From positions 1 to 5,466 of the forward strand of contig JAGPBG010000177.1 in assembly GCA_018063485.1 (NCBI GenBank): 5,466 bases of DNA. The letters run 5' to 3'. The notes under the pieces were generated by a model. It did not search any database and was not told where the DNA came from. It saw only the letters and a program-made list of their open reading frames with translations. The stretch comes from Cypionkella sp. GTDB lineage: Bacteria; Pseudomonadota; Alphaproteobacteria; Rhodobacterales; Rhodobacteraceae. This document shows, piece after piece, positions 1 to 5,466 of this stretch. The stretch's first letter is position 1; each line of letters opens with the position of its first letter. A program made the position numbers and the translations under genes.

Positions 1-277
1 GTTTATGGCCATCAAAAGGGCTGATCGGCTGGCCCAGCGCCGCCCAGACCCCGTTGTAATTGACTCCCGCGGCCATCACCAGAACCAGCACCTCATTGCT
101 GTCGATCTTCCAGGTCTCCACCACTTCGATCTGCATCGCGGTGTCGGGCTCGCCGTGGCGGTCCTGACGAATGGCCCATGCGTACATTTTTGCGGGCACA
201 TGACCCAAGGGCGGCATTTCGCCAACCTCATACAGCTCTTTCACCGGTGCATCGTAGGCGGCAATATCGAGGGCCAT
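1..277 (-). CDS. ccr: Crotonyl-CoA carboxylase/reductase, N-terminal part (cut by window edge)
   Basis: This is the first 92 codons of Ccr, the NADPH-dependent enzyme that reduces and carboxylates crotonyl-CoA to (2S)-ethylmalonyl-CoA, the committed step of the ethylmalonyl-CoA pathway. It is a cytoplasmic medium-chain dehydrogenase/reductase family member. The visible part is the start of the GroES-like substrate domain. It contains the family-typical stretches LYEVGEMPPLGHVP (residues 15-28), MYAWAIRQDRHGEPD (31-45) and AAGVNYNGVWAALG (69-82), and closely resembles R. sphaeroides Ccr as I remember it. The GVNYN segment (71-75) carries the Asn that, in characterised Ccr enzymes, helps hold CO2 in the active site. 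The ATG at 277 is supported by a perfect AAGGAG ribosome binding site (complement of 285-290) seven bases upstream. The NADPH-binding domain and the remaining active-site residues lie outside the window. The 113-base gap to the acyltransferase gene upstream suggests its own promoter. Confidence 0.96.
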   Translation of the reverse strand, partial: MALDIAAYDAPVKELYEVGEMPPLGHVPAKMYAWAIRQDRHGEPDTAMQIEVVETWKIDSNEVLVLVMAAGVNYNGVWAALGQPISPFDGHK

Positions 278-284
278 GGTGAAA

Positions 285-290
285 CTCCTT
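285..290 (-). promoter_or_regulatory. Ribosome binding site of ccr
   Basis: Read on the minus strand this is AAGGAG, seven bases before the ATG at 277. It is a consensus Shine-Dalgarno sequence and fixes the ccr start. Confidence 0.85.
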
Positions 291-298
291 GGTTACGC

Positions 299-313
299 AA
301 TGCCGCAACGCAG
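299..313. repeat. 15-bp repeat, ccr copy: candidate shared operator
   Basis: The sequence aatgccgcaacgcag on the plus strand is repeated exactly at 2228-2242 upstream of ecm. Here it ends 21 bases before the ccr start codon, so it would lie in the ccr leader or close to the promoter. Read in the direction of ccr transcription it is CTGCGTTGCGGCATT, so its orientation relative to the gene is opposite to the ecm copy. It continues into a further TTGCG, giving TTGCG-N3-TTGCG on the minus strand. Binding by a regulator is inference. Confidence 0.5.
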
Positions 314-321
314 AATCGTGC

Positions 322-343
322 GGCTATTGAGCGATTGATAGCC
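322..343. promoter_or_regulatory. Inverted repeat in the ccr upstream region
   Basis: The arms GGCTAT (322-327) and ATAGCC (338-343) form a perfect 6-bp dyad around a 10-base centre. The centre region also contains ATTGA-GCG-ATTGA as a direct repeat (326-338). It lies 45-66 bases upstream of the ccr start codon and overlaps the candidate -10 element. It could be an operator or a small hairpin in the ccr leader. There is no T-tract, so it is not an intrinsic terminator. Confidence 0.4.
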
Positions 344-364
344 AACGCGCACGCAATAATGCAA
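335..364 (-). promoter_or_regulatory. Candidate ccr promoter
   Basis: On the minus strand TTGCAT (359-364) and TATCAA (335-340) are separated by 18 bases, a weak match to a sigma-70 promoter. It sits in the AT-rich part of the gap between the acyltransferase stop and ccr. Neither hexamer is strong, so an activator or a different start site is quite possible. Confidence 0.25.
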
Positions 365-390
365 TAGTAAAATATGCATGTTTTGTAATT

Positions 391-1758
391 TTATGTCTGC
401 GGCGCTGCGGCATTGCCCAATCGCTGCCAGACCGAGGCGGCATAAAAACCCACCACCCCCAACGCATCGGGGGCAATCGACAGGTTTTCCCAAACCAACC
501 CGCGCGCGATCAAGGGGGCCAGCCCCTCTTGCAACGCGGCCTCAATGCCTTGCGGTGGCAGTTTCAGCACCGCGCCCGCAGCCTCAAGCCGTGTTACCAG
601 AGTCCGCATCGCCTGCAACAGTGCTGCCTTGTCAGCAGGTTTACCCTGCAATGCCGCCGCCACCAAAGGCACCGACAACACCGGCACCACCGCCTCGATG
701 GATGCCATCAGATGCGCCGCCAGCAAGTCAGGGCTGGCCAATGGTTCGGCCTTCTTCAGCTTGCGCAAGGACAGCGGCGCGCCAAAACCCGCCGCTGCCG
801 TCCCAAAGCCCTTGAACCGCCCCCGCAGCTTGCGCCACAGGGTGCGCAGGACGAAACCAAGGATTGCCAGAGGCTTGCCGCGAAACCGTCGCAGGCCGCC
901 GTGGTCAGTTTCGGTCAGGATCCGGTCCTCCAGCACCCGGTCATAGGCCAGACCCACCGGCACAAACACCACATCGCGCCCCAAGGGATCATAGCCTTGC
1001 ACGATATAACTCAGCAGCCCCAGCCGCGCCTCACCCACCCGCCCGTTCAGTGACAGCCCGCCCTCGGGGAAGATCGCCTGCGTATGGCCCTCGGCGGTCA
1101 CCATCTGCACATAGCGCGCCAGCACCCGCCGATAGAGGGTGTTGCGGCTGCCACGCCGGATGAAATAGGCCCCCATGGCGCGGATCAGCAGGCTTAACGG
1201 CCAAATCCGCGCCCATTCCCCCACCGCATAGGAAATTGCCGAGCGCCCCGCCACCAGCCAGGTGATCAGAACATAATCCATGTTCGAGCGGTGATTTATC
1301 ACAAAGATTACCGTGGCCTTGGGATCAATATCGGCAAGTGCCGCATCCACCTTGCCGATCCGCACCCGGTAAAGCATCCGGCTGAGCCCGCGCGCAAGCC
1401 TGATCGCCACACCGAAATACAGCGTGGCCGAAAACCCCGGCACGATCTCACGCGCATAGCGGCGGGCCTCTTCAAAGGCCACCGATCCCGGCACCCCGGC
1501 CGCGGCCGCTTGTTCAACGACAGCCTCCAACACTTTGGGATCATAAAGCAATCGCGCAATCATATCCTGCCGCCGCGCCAGCTTGAACAGCTCGATCGGG
1601 CGATCAAGCCGCGCGTTCAGCCGATCCAATGCCCGCTCGGCCCGTCGCCGGAAGAACCAGCGCACCGAAGGAAACAGAAAATGCGAGGCAAAGGTGATCG
1701 CCGCAAAGGCAAGGATCAGCACAAGCAACCAATAGGGCACCGCGACGGTCTGGGTCAT
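391..1758 (-). CDS. plsB: PlsB-type glycerol-3-phosphate acyltransferase (short form)
   Basis: This predicted membrane-associated acyltransferase of 455 aa should transfer a fatty acyl group to the sn-1 position of glycerol-3-phosphate, the first step of phospholipid synthesis. All four blocks of the glycerolipid acyltransferase family are present. Block I is NHRSNMDYVL with the catalytic H156-x4-D161. Block II is GAYFIRRG (196-203). Block III is FPEGGLSLNGR (230-240). Block IV is FVPVGLAYDRV (265-275). GAYFIRR and the Tyr-Asp-Arg of block IV point to PlsB rather than PlsC. A hydrophobic helix at about residues 8-30, followed by an Arg-rich stretch, suggests one N-terminal membrane anchor. 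The protein is much shorter than E. coli PlsB (about 807 aa), and the C-terminal third (340-455) is mostly helical with no motif I recognise. The start at 1758 has only a poor GC-rich ribosome binding site, so it may depend on translation from the small gene 38 bases upstream. Annotation as a 1-acyl-glycerol-3-phosphate acyltransferase is the main alternative. Confidence 0.88.
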   Translation of the reverse strand: MTQTVAVPYWLLVLILAFAAITFASHFLFPSVRWFFRRRAERALDRLNARLDRPIELFKLARRQDMIARLLYDPKVLEAVVEQAAAAGVPGSVAFEEARRYAREIVPGFSATLYFGVAIRLARGLSRMLYRVRIGKVDAALADIDPKATVIFVINHRSNMDYVLITWLVAGRSAISYAVGEWARIWPLSLLIRAMGAYFIRRGSRNTLYRRVLARYVQMVTAEGHTQAIFPEGGLSLNGRVGEARLGLLSYIVQGYDPLGRDVVFVPVGLAYDRVLEDRILTETDHGGLRRFRGKPLAILGFVLRTLWRKLRGRFKGFGTAAAGFGAPLSLRKLKKAEPLASPDLLAAHLMASIEAVVPVLSVPLVAAALQGKPADKAALLQAMRTLVTRLEAAGAVLKLPPQGIEAALQEGLAPLIARGLVWENLSIAPDALGVVGFYAASVWQRLGNAAAPQT

Positions 1759-1796
1759 CCCGCAACTGTGGCACGACCCGGATGTTACCGCAAATG

Positions 1797-2129
1797 CTAC
1801 TCGGTGTAGTAATAGTCACCGGTCGCGCAGACATCGACATTGGCCTTTTGCAACACCGTGCCATCCTCGAACTCGGCACGGAAATCAAACTTGCAGTAGC
1901 CATGCGCGTTGTCAAAGTTCAGCCGCATGGACGAGCCGGTCGGCAAGGTGGACGACCCCATCACATCACGACCCCAATGCGTCGAGCCGGAATTGGTCGA
2001 GTAGAATTTGTACAGCGTCAGCCCGGTGTCATTGTGAATCCGCAAGTGGCGATCAGTGGCCTCGGCCGCAATGGCGGTCGCACCAAGGGCAAGGGCGGCA
2101 AGGGTCAGACGCAGACTGGCTTTCAGCAT
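1797..2129 (-). CDS. Small predicted secreted protein of unknown function
   Basis: The gene encodes 110 aa with a clear Sec signal peptide: a basic start (MLKASLR), a hydrophobic core (residues 8-22) and likely AxA cleavage after residue 21 or 24. The mature protein is about 86 aa. It holds FYSTNSGSTHWGRDVMG (42-58), LPTGSSMRL (62-70), a GYCKFDF segment with C79, a FEDG turn (87-90) and C101. The two cysteines could form one disulfide in the periplasm. I recognise this pattern (FYxSN...W..D.xG...LP.G...C.FD...F.DG...C) from small exported proteins of alphaproteobacteria, but know no function. The ATG at 2129 is chosen because AGAGGAT stands just upstream (complement of 2133-2139) and the signal peptide starts there. 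An in-frame ATG at 2237 would add 36 residues across the intergenic region and bury the signal peptide. The gene is divergent from ecm and lies 38 bases before the acyltransferase gene, possibly cotranscribed with it. Confidence 0.8.
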   Translation of the reverse strand: MLKASLRLTLAALALGATAIAAEATDRHLRIHNDTGLTLYKFYSTNSGSTHWGRDVMGSSTLPTGSSMRLNFDNAHGYCKFDFRAEFEDGTVLQKANVDVCATGDYYYTE

Positions 2130-2172
2130 TTTATCCTCTGGGTTCAGGGTGGCCAATGGGCACAAGCAAAGT

Positions 2173-2182
2173 TTTGCGCAAA
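2173..2182. promoter_or_regulatory. TTTGCGCAAA palindrome in the divergent intergenic region
   Basis: This is a perfect 10-bp palindrome, with GCAAAG occurring as a direct repeat at 2166-2171 and 2178-2183. It lies 44 bases upstream of the small secreted protein gene and about 130 bases upstream of ecm. As I recall, regulators of short-chain acyl-CoA metabolism of the RamB/PccR (ScfR) type bind TTTGCAAA-like sequences, so the resemblance is suggestive. Assignment to such a regulator is inference. Confidence 0.35.
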
Positions 2183-2198
2183 GCCAGCCGCATTTCAA

Positions 2199-2215
2199 AT
2201 GACAAGTGCTGTCAT
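2199..2215. promoter_or_regulatory. ATGACA-N5-TGTCAT dyad, candidate operator
   Basis: The arms ATGACA (2199-2204) and TGTCAT (2210-2215) are perfectly inverted around AGTGC. The 6-5-6 geometry is typical of a site for a dimeric helix-turn-helix protein. It lies between the divergent genes, 32 bases upstream of the candidate ecm -35 element, a suitable position for an activator. The regulator is not identified. Confidence 0.4.
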
Positions 2216-2227
2216 GGATTGCCAAGA

Positions 2228-2242
2228 AATGCCGCAACGCAG
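2228..2242. repeat. 15-bp repeat, ecm copy: candidate shared operator
   Basis: This is an exact copy of the 15 bases at 299-313. It ends four bases before the TTGACA at 2247 and 69 bases before the ecm start codon. Its AACGCA (2236-2241) is also inverted relative to TGCGTT (2255-2260), so the -35 element is enclosed by a dyad. Confidence 0.5.
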
Positions 2243-2246
2243 CGAA

Positions 2247-2275
2247 TTGACACTTGCGTTAAATTGCGCTTTGTG
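2247..2275 (+). promoter_or_regulatory. Candidate ecm promoter
   Basis: TTGACA at 2247-2252 is a perfect -35 hexamer. With a 17-base spacer the -10 would be TTTGTG (2270-2275), which is poor. The spacer contains TTGCG at 2254-2258 and again at 2264-2268, exactly ten bases apart. A good -35 with a bad -10 surrounded by repeats fits a regulated promoter. Confidence 0.4.
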
Positions 2276-2283
2276 CTGCACAA
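2271..2283. promoter_or_regulatory. TTGTGC-T-GCACAA dyad near the expected ecm transcript start
   Basis: These are perfect 6-bp arms around a single T, centred about 34 bases upstream of the ecm start codon. It overlaps the expected -10 and start-site region, where a bound repressor would block polymerase. In RNA it could also form a five-pair hairpin with a CUG loop. GCACAAG also occurs at 2160-2166. Confidence 0.35.
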
Positions 2284-2299
2284 GGGCAAGATTATTACC

Positions 2300-2305
2300 A
2301 AGGAG
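2300..2305 (+). promoter_or_regulatory. Ribosome binding site of ecm
   Basis: AAGGAG lies three bases before the ATG at 2309 and six bases before the ATG at 2312. The spacing favours the second ATG of the ATGATG pair. Confidence 0.8.
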
Positions 2306-2311
2306 ACGATG

Positions 2312-4264
2312 ATGTCGGCAAAGGATTCCCCATGGCTGTTCCGCACCTATGCGGGTCATTCCACTGCCAACGCCTCCAACGCGCTTTACCGCGCCAACCT
2401 TGCCAAGGGCCAAACCGGTCTGTCGGTGGCCTTCGATCTGCCGACACAAACCGGCTATGATTCTGACCATATCCTTGCGCGCGGCGAGGTCGGCAAGGTG
2501 GGCGTTCCCGTCAACCATCTGGGCGATATGCGCGCGCTTTTTGCCGATATTCCGCTGGAACAGATGAACACCTCGATGACGATAAACGCCACCGCGCCCT
2601 GGTTGCTGGCGCTCTATATCGCGGTGGCCGAGGAACAGGGCGCCGATATCACTGCCCTGCAAGGCACGGTGCAAAATGACATCATCAAGGAATACCTGTC
2701 GCGCGGCACCTATATCTGCCCGCCCAAACCCAGCTTGCGAATGATCACCGATGTCGCCGCCTATACCCAAAAACACCTGCCGAAATGGAACCCGATGAAC
2801 GTGTGTTCCTATCATCTGCAAGAGGCCGGGGCGACGCCGGAACAGGAACTGGCCTATGCGCTGGCCACAGCCTGCGCGGTGCTGGATGATCTGAAAGGGA
2901 AAGTTTCCGCCGCCGAATTCCCCAATATGGTTGGCAGAATATCGTTTTTTGTAAATGCCGGGATCAGGTTTGTGACGGAGCTGTGCAAGATGCGCGCCTT
3001 TGTCGATCTGTGGGATGAGATTTGCGAGCACCGCTATGGCATCGCAGACCCCAAGTATCGCCGCTTTCGCTATGGAGTTCAGGTCAACTCGCTGGGTCTG
3101 ACCGAACAGCAGCCCGAGAACAACGTCTACCGCATCCTGATCGAAATGCTGGCGGTCACGCTGTCGAAAAACGCCCGCGCCCGTGCGGTGCAACTCCCTG
3201 CATGGAACGAGGCTTTGGGCCTGCCCCGCCCTTGGGATCAGCAATGGTCTTTGCGGATGCAGCAAATCCTCGCCTATGAAACCGACCTTCTCGAATATGA
3301 CGACCTTTTCGACGGCAACCCCGCGATTGACCGCAAGGTCACGGCGCTCAAGGACGGCGCACGCGCCGAACTCGCGCAGATCGACGCCATGGGCGGCGCT
3401 GTGGCCGCGATCGACCATATGAAGGGCCGCTTGGTCGAGGCCAATGCCGAGCGTATCGCCAAGATCGAATCCGGGGAAACCACCGTCGTCGGCGTGAACC
3501 GCTGGATCGAAACCACGCCAAGCCCGCTTACCGCAGGCGACGGCTCGATCATGCAATCAGACCCCGAAGCCGAGGCCGATCAAATCTGCCGCCTGGCCGA
3601 ATGGCGCAACACGCGCGATGAAGCCTCGGTCCAAGCCGCCCTCACCGCCCTGCGCGCGGCGGCGACCTCTGGCACAAATATCATGCCTGCTTCCATCGCC
3701 GCCGCCCGCGCCGGGGCCACCACCGGCGAATGGGGGGCGATGGTGCGCGCCGCTTTTGGCGAATACCGCGCCCCCACCGGCGTCTCGCGCAACCCCTCCA
3801 ACCGCACCGAAGGGTTGGAGCCAATCCGTGAGGCTGTGGCGCTGGTATCGGCCAAACTCGGCCGTCCGCTCAAATTCCTGGTGGGAAAACCGGGGCTTGA
3901 TGGCCATTCCAACGGTGCCGAACAAATCGCAGCCCGTGCCCGCGATTGCGGCATGGATATCCATTACGAGGGCATCCGCCTGACGCCCGCCGAGATCGTC
4001 AACGCCGCCATCGACCAGAACGCCCATGTCATCGGCCTGTCGATCCTGTCGGGCAGCCATGTGCCGCTGATCACCGAAGTGCTGGCCCTGATGCGCGCGC
4101 ACGCGCTGACCATCCCGCTGGTCGTCGGCGGCATCATCCCCGAGGACGACGCGGCAGCCCTGCGTGCCATGGGCGTTGCCGCCGTCTACACCCCCAAGGA
4201 TTTCGAGTTGAACCGCATCATGCTTGATATCGTGGGCCTTGTCGGCGCGCCTCGGGCAGCTTAA
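2312..4264 (+). CDS. ecm: Ethylmalonyl-CoA mutase (adenosylcobalamin-dependent)
   Basis: This 650-aa enzyme, also called MeaA, rearranges (2R)-ethylmalonyl-CoA to (2S)-methylsuccinyl-CoA in the ethylmalonyl-CoA pathway, using a radical formed from coenzyme B12. The N-terminal catalytic barrel (about 1-400) resembles methylmalonyl-CoA mutase. Y13 (in RTYAGHST), R131 (in SRGTYICPP) and H168 (in [13 protein letters not shown]) match Y89, R207 and H244 of the P. shermanii enzyme with identical spacing. The C-terminal B12 domain (about 515-650) has the DxHxxG motif D530-G-H532-S-N-G535, with H532 the lower cobalt ligand, followed by LSILSGSH (577-584) and VVGGIIP (604-610). The MeaA-like wording of the core ([41 protein letters not shown]) separates it from methylmalonyl-CoA and isobutyryl-CoA mutases. 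The single-chain length with a fused B12 domain is normal for Ecm. The start is the second of two adjacent ATGs because AAGGAG lies six bases before it. The gene is divergent from the ccr-side genes and 55 bases before deoD. Confidence 0.97.
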   Translation: MSAKDSPWLFRTYAGHSTANASNALYRANLAKGQTGLSVAFDLPTQTGYDSDHILARGEVGKVGVPVNHLGDMRALFADIPLEQMNTSMTINATAPWLLALYIAVAEEQGADITALQGTVQNDIIKEYLSRGTYICPPKPSLRMITDVAAYTQKHLPKWNPMNVCSYHLQEAGATPEQELAYALATACAVLDDLKGKVSAAEFPNMVGRISFFVNAGIRFVTELCKMRAFVDLWDEICEHRYGIADPKYRRFRYGVQVNSLGLTEQQPENNVYRILIEMLAVTLSKNARARAVQLPAWNEALGLPRPWDQQWSLRMQQILAYETDLLEYDDLFDGNPAIDRKVTALKDGARAELAQIDAMGGAVAAIDHMKGRLVEANAERIAKIESGETTVVGVNRWIETTPSPLTAGDGSIMQSDPEAEADQICRLAEWRNTRDEASVQAALTALRAAATSGTNIMPASIAAARAGATTGEWGAMVRAAFGEYRAPTGVSRNPSNRTEGLEPIREAVALVSAKLGRPLKFLVGKPGLDGHSNGAEQIAARARDCGMDIHYEGIRLTPAEIVNAAIDQNAHVIGLSILSGSHVPLITEVLALMRAHALTIPLVVGGIIPEDDAAALRAMGVAAVYTPKDFELNRIMLDIVGLVGAPRAA

Positions 4265-4278
4265 CCCTTTCCCACCGC

Positions 4279-4302
4279 GCCGCACCTGCCCTAGCCTGCG
4301 GC
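4279..4302. repeat. Short inverted repeat between ecm and deoD
   Basis: GCCGCA (4279-4284) and TGCGGC (4297-4302) could form a 6-bp stem with a 12-base loop. It is followed by AAAACG rather than a run of T, so it is not a convincing terminator. It might pause or stabilise the transcript. Confidence 0.25.
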
Positions 4303-4319
4303 AAAACGAAAGGAAGCGC

Positions 4320-5024
4320 ATGTCCACCCATATCGGGGCCAAACCGGGCCAGATTGCCGAAACCGTGCTGCTGCCGGGCGACCCCTACCGCGCCCGCTGG
4401 GCCGCCGAGACATATCTTGATAACCCGGTGCTGGTGAACGAGGTGCGCGGGATGCTGGGCTATACCGGCACATGGCGCGGCCATCCGGTCACCATCCACG
4501 GCACCGGCATGGGGATGCCGTCTCTTTCCATCTATGCCAATGAATTAATTACTGAATATGGCGCGCAAACCCTGATCCGCATCGGCTCGGCGGGGGCCTT
4601 GCAACCCAATATCGCCGTGCGCGATGTGGTTCTGGCGCAAACCGCCTCCACCCTTGGCAGCCCGTCGCGTGCCCTGCTGCGCGAGATGAATTTCGCCCCC
4701 TGCGCCGATTTCGGCCTGCTTTGTGCCGCCCACAAGGCCGCGCTGAAAATCGGCGTTCCGGTGCATGTTGGCGGCATCTATTCATCTGACACCTTCTATG
4801 ACGAGCGCCCCGATCTGAACGATCAGTTGCAACGCCACGGCACGCTTTGCGTCGAGATGGAGGCGGCCGAACTTTACATCCTCGCCGCCCGCCACAAACG
4901 ACGCGCGCTGGCGGCGCTGACAATCTCGGATCACATCCTCACCCATGAATCGCTGCCCTCGGATCAACGCGAGCGCAGCTTTGGCGCGATGGTCGAAGTG
5001 GCGCTTGAGGCGGCCTTCGCCTGA
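4320..5024 (+). CDS. deoD: Purine-nucleoside phosphorylase, DeoD type
   Basis: This cytoplasmic enzyme of 234 aa splits purine (deoxy)nucleosides with phosphate into the base and (deoxy)ribose-1-phosphate, for salvage and catabolism. The length matches the hexameric E. coli-type enzyme (239 aa). [14 protein letters not shown] (17-30) includes the phosphate-binding G20 and R24. R43 (VRGMLGYTG) and R87 with S90 (IRIGSAGA) complete the phosphate site. VEMEAAELY (178-186) holds the ribose-binding Glu and Met. [10 protein letters not shown] (201-210) contains the catalytic D204, and R217 follows in place, all at the numbers used for the E. coli protein. The start at 4320 is supported by AAAGGAAG at 4310-4316, and [14 protein letters not shown] matches the family N-terminus. 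An upstream in-frame ATG at 4224 would overlap ecm and is unlikely. The 55-base gap after ecm holds no clear promoter or terminator, so cotranscription with ecm is plausible. Confidence 0.95.
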   Translation: MSTHIGAKPGQIAETVLLPGDPYRARWAAETYLDNPVLVNEVRGMLGYTGTWRGHPVTIHGTGMGMPSLSIYANELITEYGAQTLIRIGSAGALQPNIAVRDVVLAQTASTLGSPSRALLREMNFAPCADFGLLCAAHKAALKIGVPVHVGGIYSSDTFYDERPDLNDQLQRHGTLCVEMEAAELYILAARHKRRALAALTISDHILTHESLPSDQRERSFGAMVEVALEAAFA

Positions 5025-5069
5025 TCCCGCGCCGCGCACGCAGTTTCAAGGCCCGCACCGCATCCGCGC

Positions 5070-5098
5070 TTGACCAAAGCGATTCGCGGCGGTTTAGT
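5070..5098 (+). promoter_or_regulatory. Predicted promoter of the aldo/keto reductase gene
   Basis: TTGACC (5070-5075) and TTTAGT (5093-5098) are separated by 17 bases, matching five and four of six sigma-70 consensus positions. The start codon is 27 bases downstream. The -10 lies inside a small dyad, GGCGG (5088-5092) and CCGCC (5100-5104), which might modulate it. Confidence 0.45.
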
Positions 5099-5124
5099 GC
5101 CGCCCCCTGACAGAAGGCAACACA

Positions 5125-5466
5125 ATGAAGCAGCGGCAATTAGGCTCCAATGGACCGATGGTTTCGGCCATCGGTTTGGGATGTTTGTCCTTTGGCGGCC
5201 TCTTTGGGCCCACCACAAAAGCCGAAAGCCTGATCTGTCTTGACGCAGCTCTCGATCATGGCATCAGCTTTTACGACACCGCCAATATTTACGGCGCTGG
5301 CGTTTCGGAAAGCGTGCTTGGTGAGTGGCTGGCTTTGCGCAAACCAAAGATCACGCTGGCCACCAAGGCCGGGATCGTTCCGGGCAGCACGCGCCGGATT
5401 GACAATTCTGCCAGCTACTTGCGCGCCGAACTTGAAGCATCGTTGCGCCGTTTGGGTCGCGACTAT
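5125..5466 (+). CDS. Aldo/keto reductase, N-terminal part (cut by window edge)
   Basis: The first 114 codons of a cytoplasmic aldo/keto reductase are visible. The family uses NADPH to reduce aldehydes or ketones in a TIM barrel. The N-terminus RQLGSNGPMVSAIGLGC (4-20) is the usual opening hairpin and first strand. Three of the four catalytic tetrad residues can be seen: D51 in FYDTANIYG, Y56 in the same motif, and K81 in LATKAG. The fourth, a His, would follow just beyond the window. DNSASYLRAELEASLRRLG (93-111) is the typical helix before the DYIDLYxxH segment, and the window stops at its first residues, DY. The wording is that of the AKR13/YajO-like bacterial group, but the substrate cannot be told. 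AGAAGG (5112-5117) seven bases before the ATG sets the start. The gene has its own likely promoter and is probably separate from deoD. Confidence 0.92.
   Translation, partial: MKQRQLGSNGPMVSAIGLGCLSFGGLFGPTTKAESLICLDAALDHGISFYDTANIYGAGVSESVLGEWLALRKPKITLATKAGIVPGSTRRIDNSASYLRAELEASLRRLGRDY

Noticed and set aside
5..367. Plus-strand open frame of 120 codons opposite ccr
   Set aside because: It lies antisense to a clearly recognised Ccr N-terminus and runs across its promoter region. It has no recognisable motif or ribosome binding site.
378..1163. Several overlapping plus-strand open frames (378-815, 529-1053, 545-946, 864-1163)
   Set aside because: All are antisense to the acyltransferase gene. 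Their low-complexity Pro/Arg/Ala/Gln-rich translations are typical of the reverse strand of GC-rich genes.
2130..2237. N-terminal extension of the small secreted protein to the ATG at 2237
   Set aside because: It would bury the signal peptide and cover the intergenic regulatory sequences. The ATG at 2129 has a ribosome binding site and starts the signal peptide.
2156..2311. Upstream in-frame starts of ecm, including ATG at 2156 and 2309
   Set aside because: The extension has no family match and runs through the promoter region. The ATG at 2309 is only three bases from the Shine-Dalgarno sequence, so 2312 is preferred.
2195..3556. Long minus-strand open frame of 453 codons opposite ecm
   Set aside because: The opposing frame is a certain ecm with full catalytic motifs. 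The antisense translation shows no domain and results from codon bias in GC-rich DNA.
4279..4302. Intrinsic terminator after ecm
   Set aside because: The stem is only six pairs with a 12-base loop and is followed by A residues, not a T-tract.
3557..4342. Minus-strand open frame of 261 codons opposite the B12 domain of ecm
   Set aside because: Same reason: antisense to conserved coding sequence, with a Gly/Arg/Asp-rich translation and no start signals.
1..5466. Mobile elements, CRISPR arrays, tRNA or rRNA genes
   Set aside because: No terminal inverted repeats, transposase or integrase motifs, spaced direct repeats, or RNA gene landmarks were seen. Gene content and base use are uniform.

Overview
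The window is GC-rich, densely coding DNA from an alphaproteobacterium. It looks like a member of the Rhodobacterales (Rhodobacter/Paracoccus/Roseobacter group), because Ccr and Ecm can be recognised against their Rhodobacter sphaeroides counterparts over long stretches. It is ordinary chromosomal DNA. I see no mobile element, CRISPR array, rRNA or tRNA.

Layout. Three genes lie on the minus strand in the left part: the 5' end of crotonyl-CoA carboxylase/reductase (ccr, 1-277, cut by the window edge), a PlsB-type glycerol-3-phosphate acyltransferase (391-1758), and a small predicted secreted protein (1797-2129). A 182-base divergent intergenic region (2130-2311) separates these from the plus-strand genes: ethylmalonyl-CoA mutase (ecm, 2312-4264), purine-nucleoside phosphorylase (deoD, 4320-5024), and the 5' part of an aldo/keto reductase (5125 to the window end).

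How the genes work together. Ccr and Ecm are the two signature enzymes of the ethylmalonyl-CoA pathway, which replaces the glyoxylate cycle for acetyl-CoA assimilation in bacteria lacking isocitrate lyase. Ccr reductively carboxylates crotonyl-CoA to ethylmalonyl-CoA. After epimerisation, Ecm rearranges ethylmalonyl-CoA to methylsuccinyl-CoA. The acyltransferase belongs to phospholipid synthesis, deoD to nucleoside salvage, and the reductase has no assignable substrate. Their link to the pathway is positional only.

Most interesting point. No new gene system is evident. The best unexplained signal is regulatory. An identical 15-bp sequence lies just upstream of ccr (299-313) and just upstream of ecm (2228-2242). 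Both upstream regions also carry repeated TTGCG-type half-sites, and each contains separate dyad symmetries. Together these look like candidate operators for co-regulation of the pathway.
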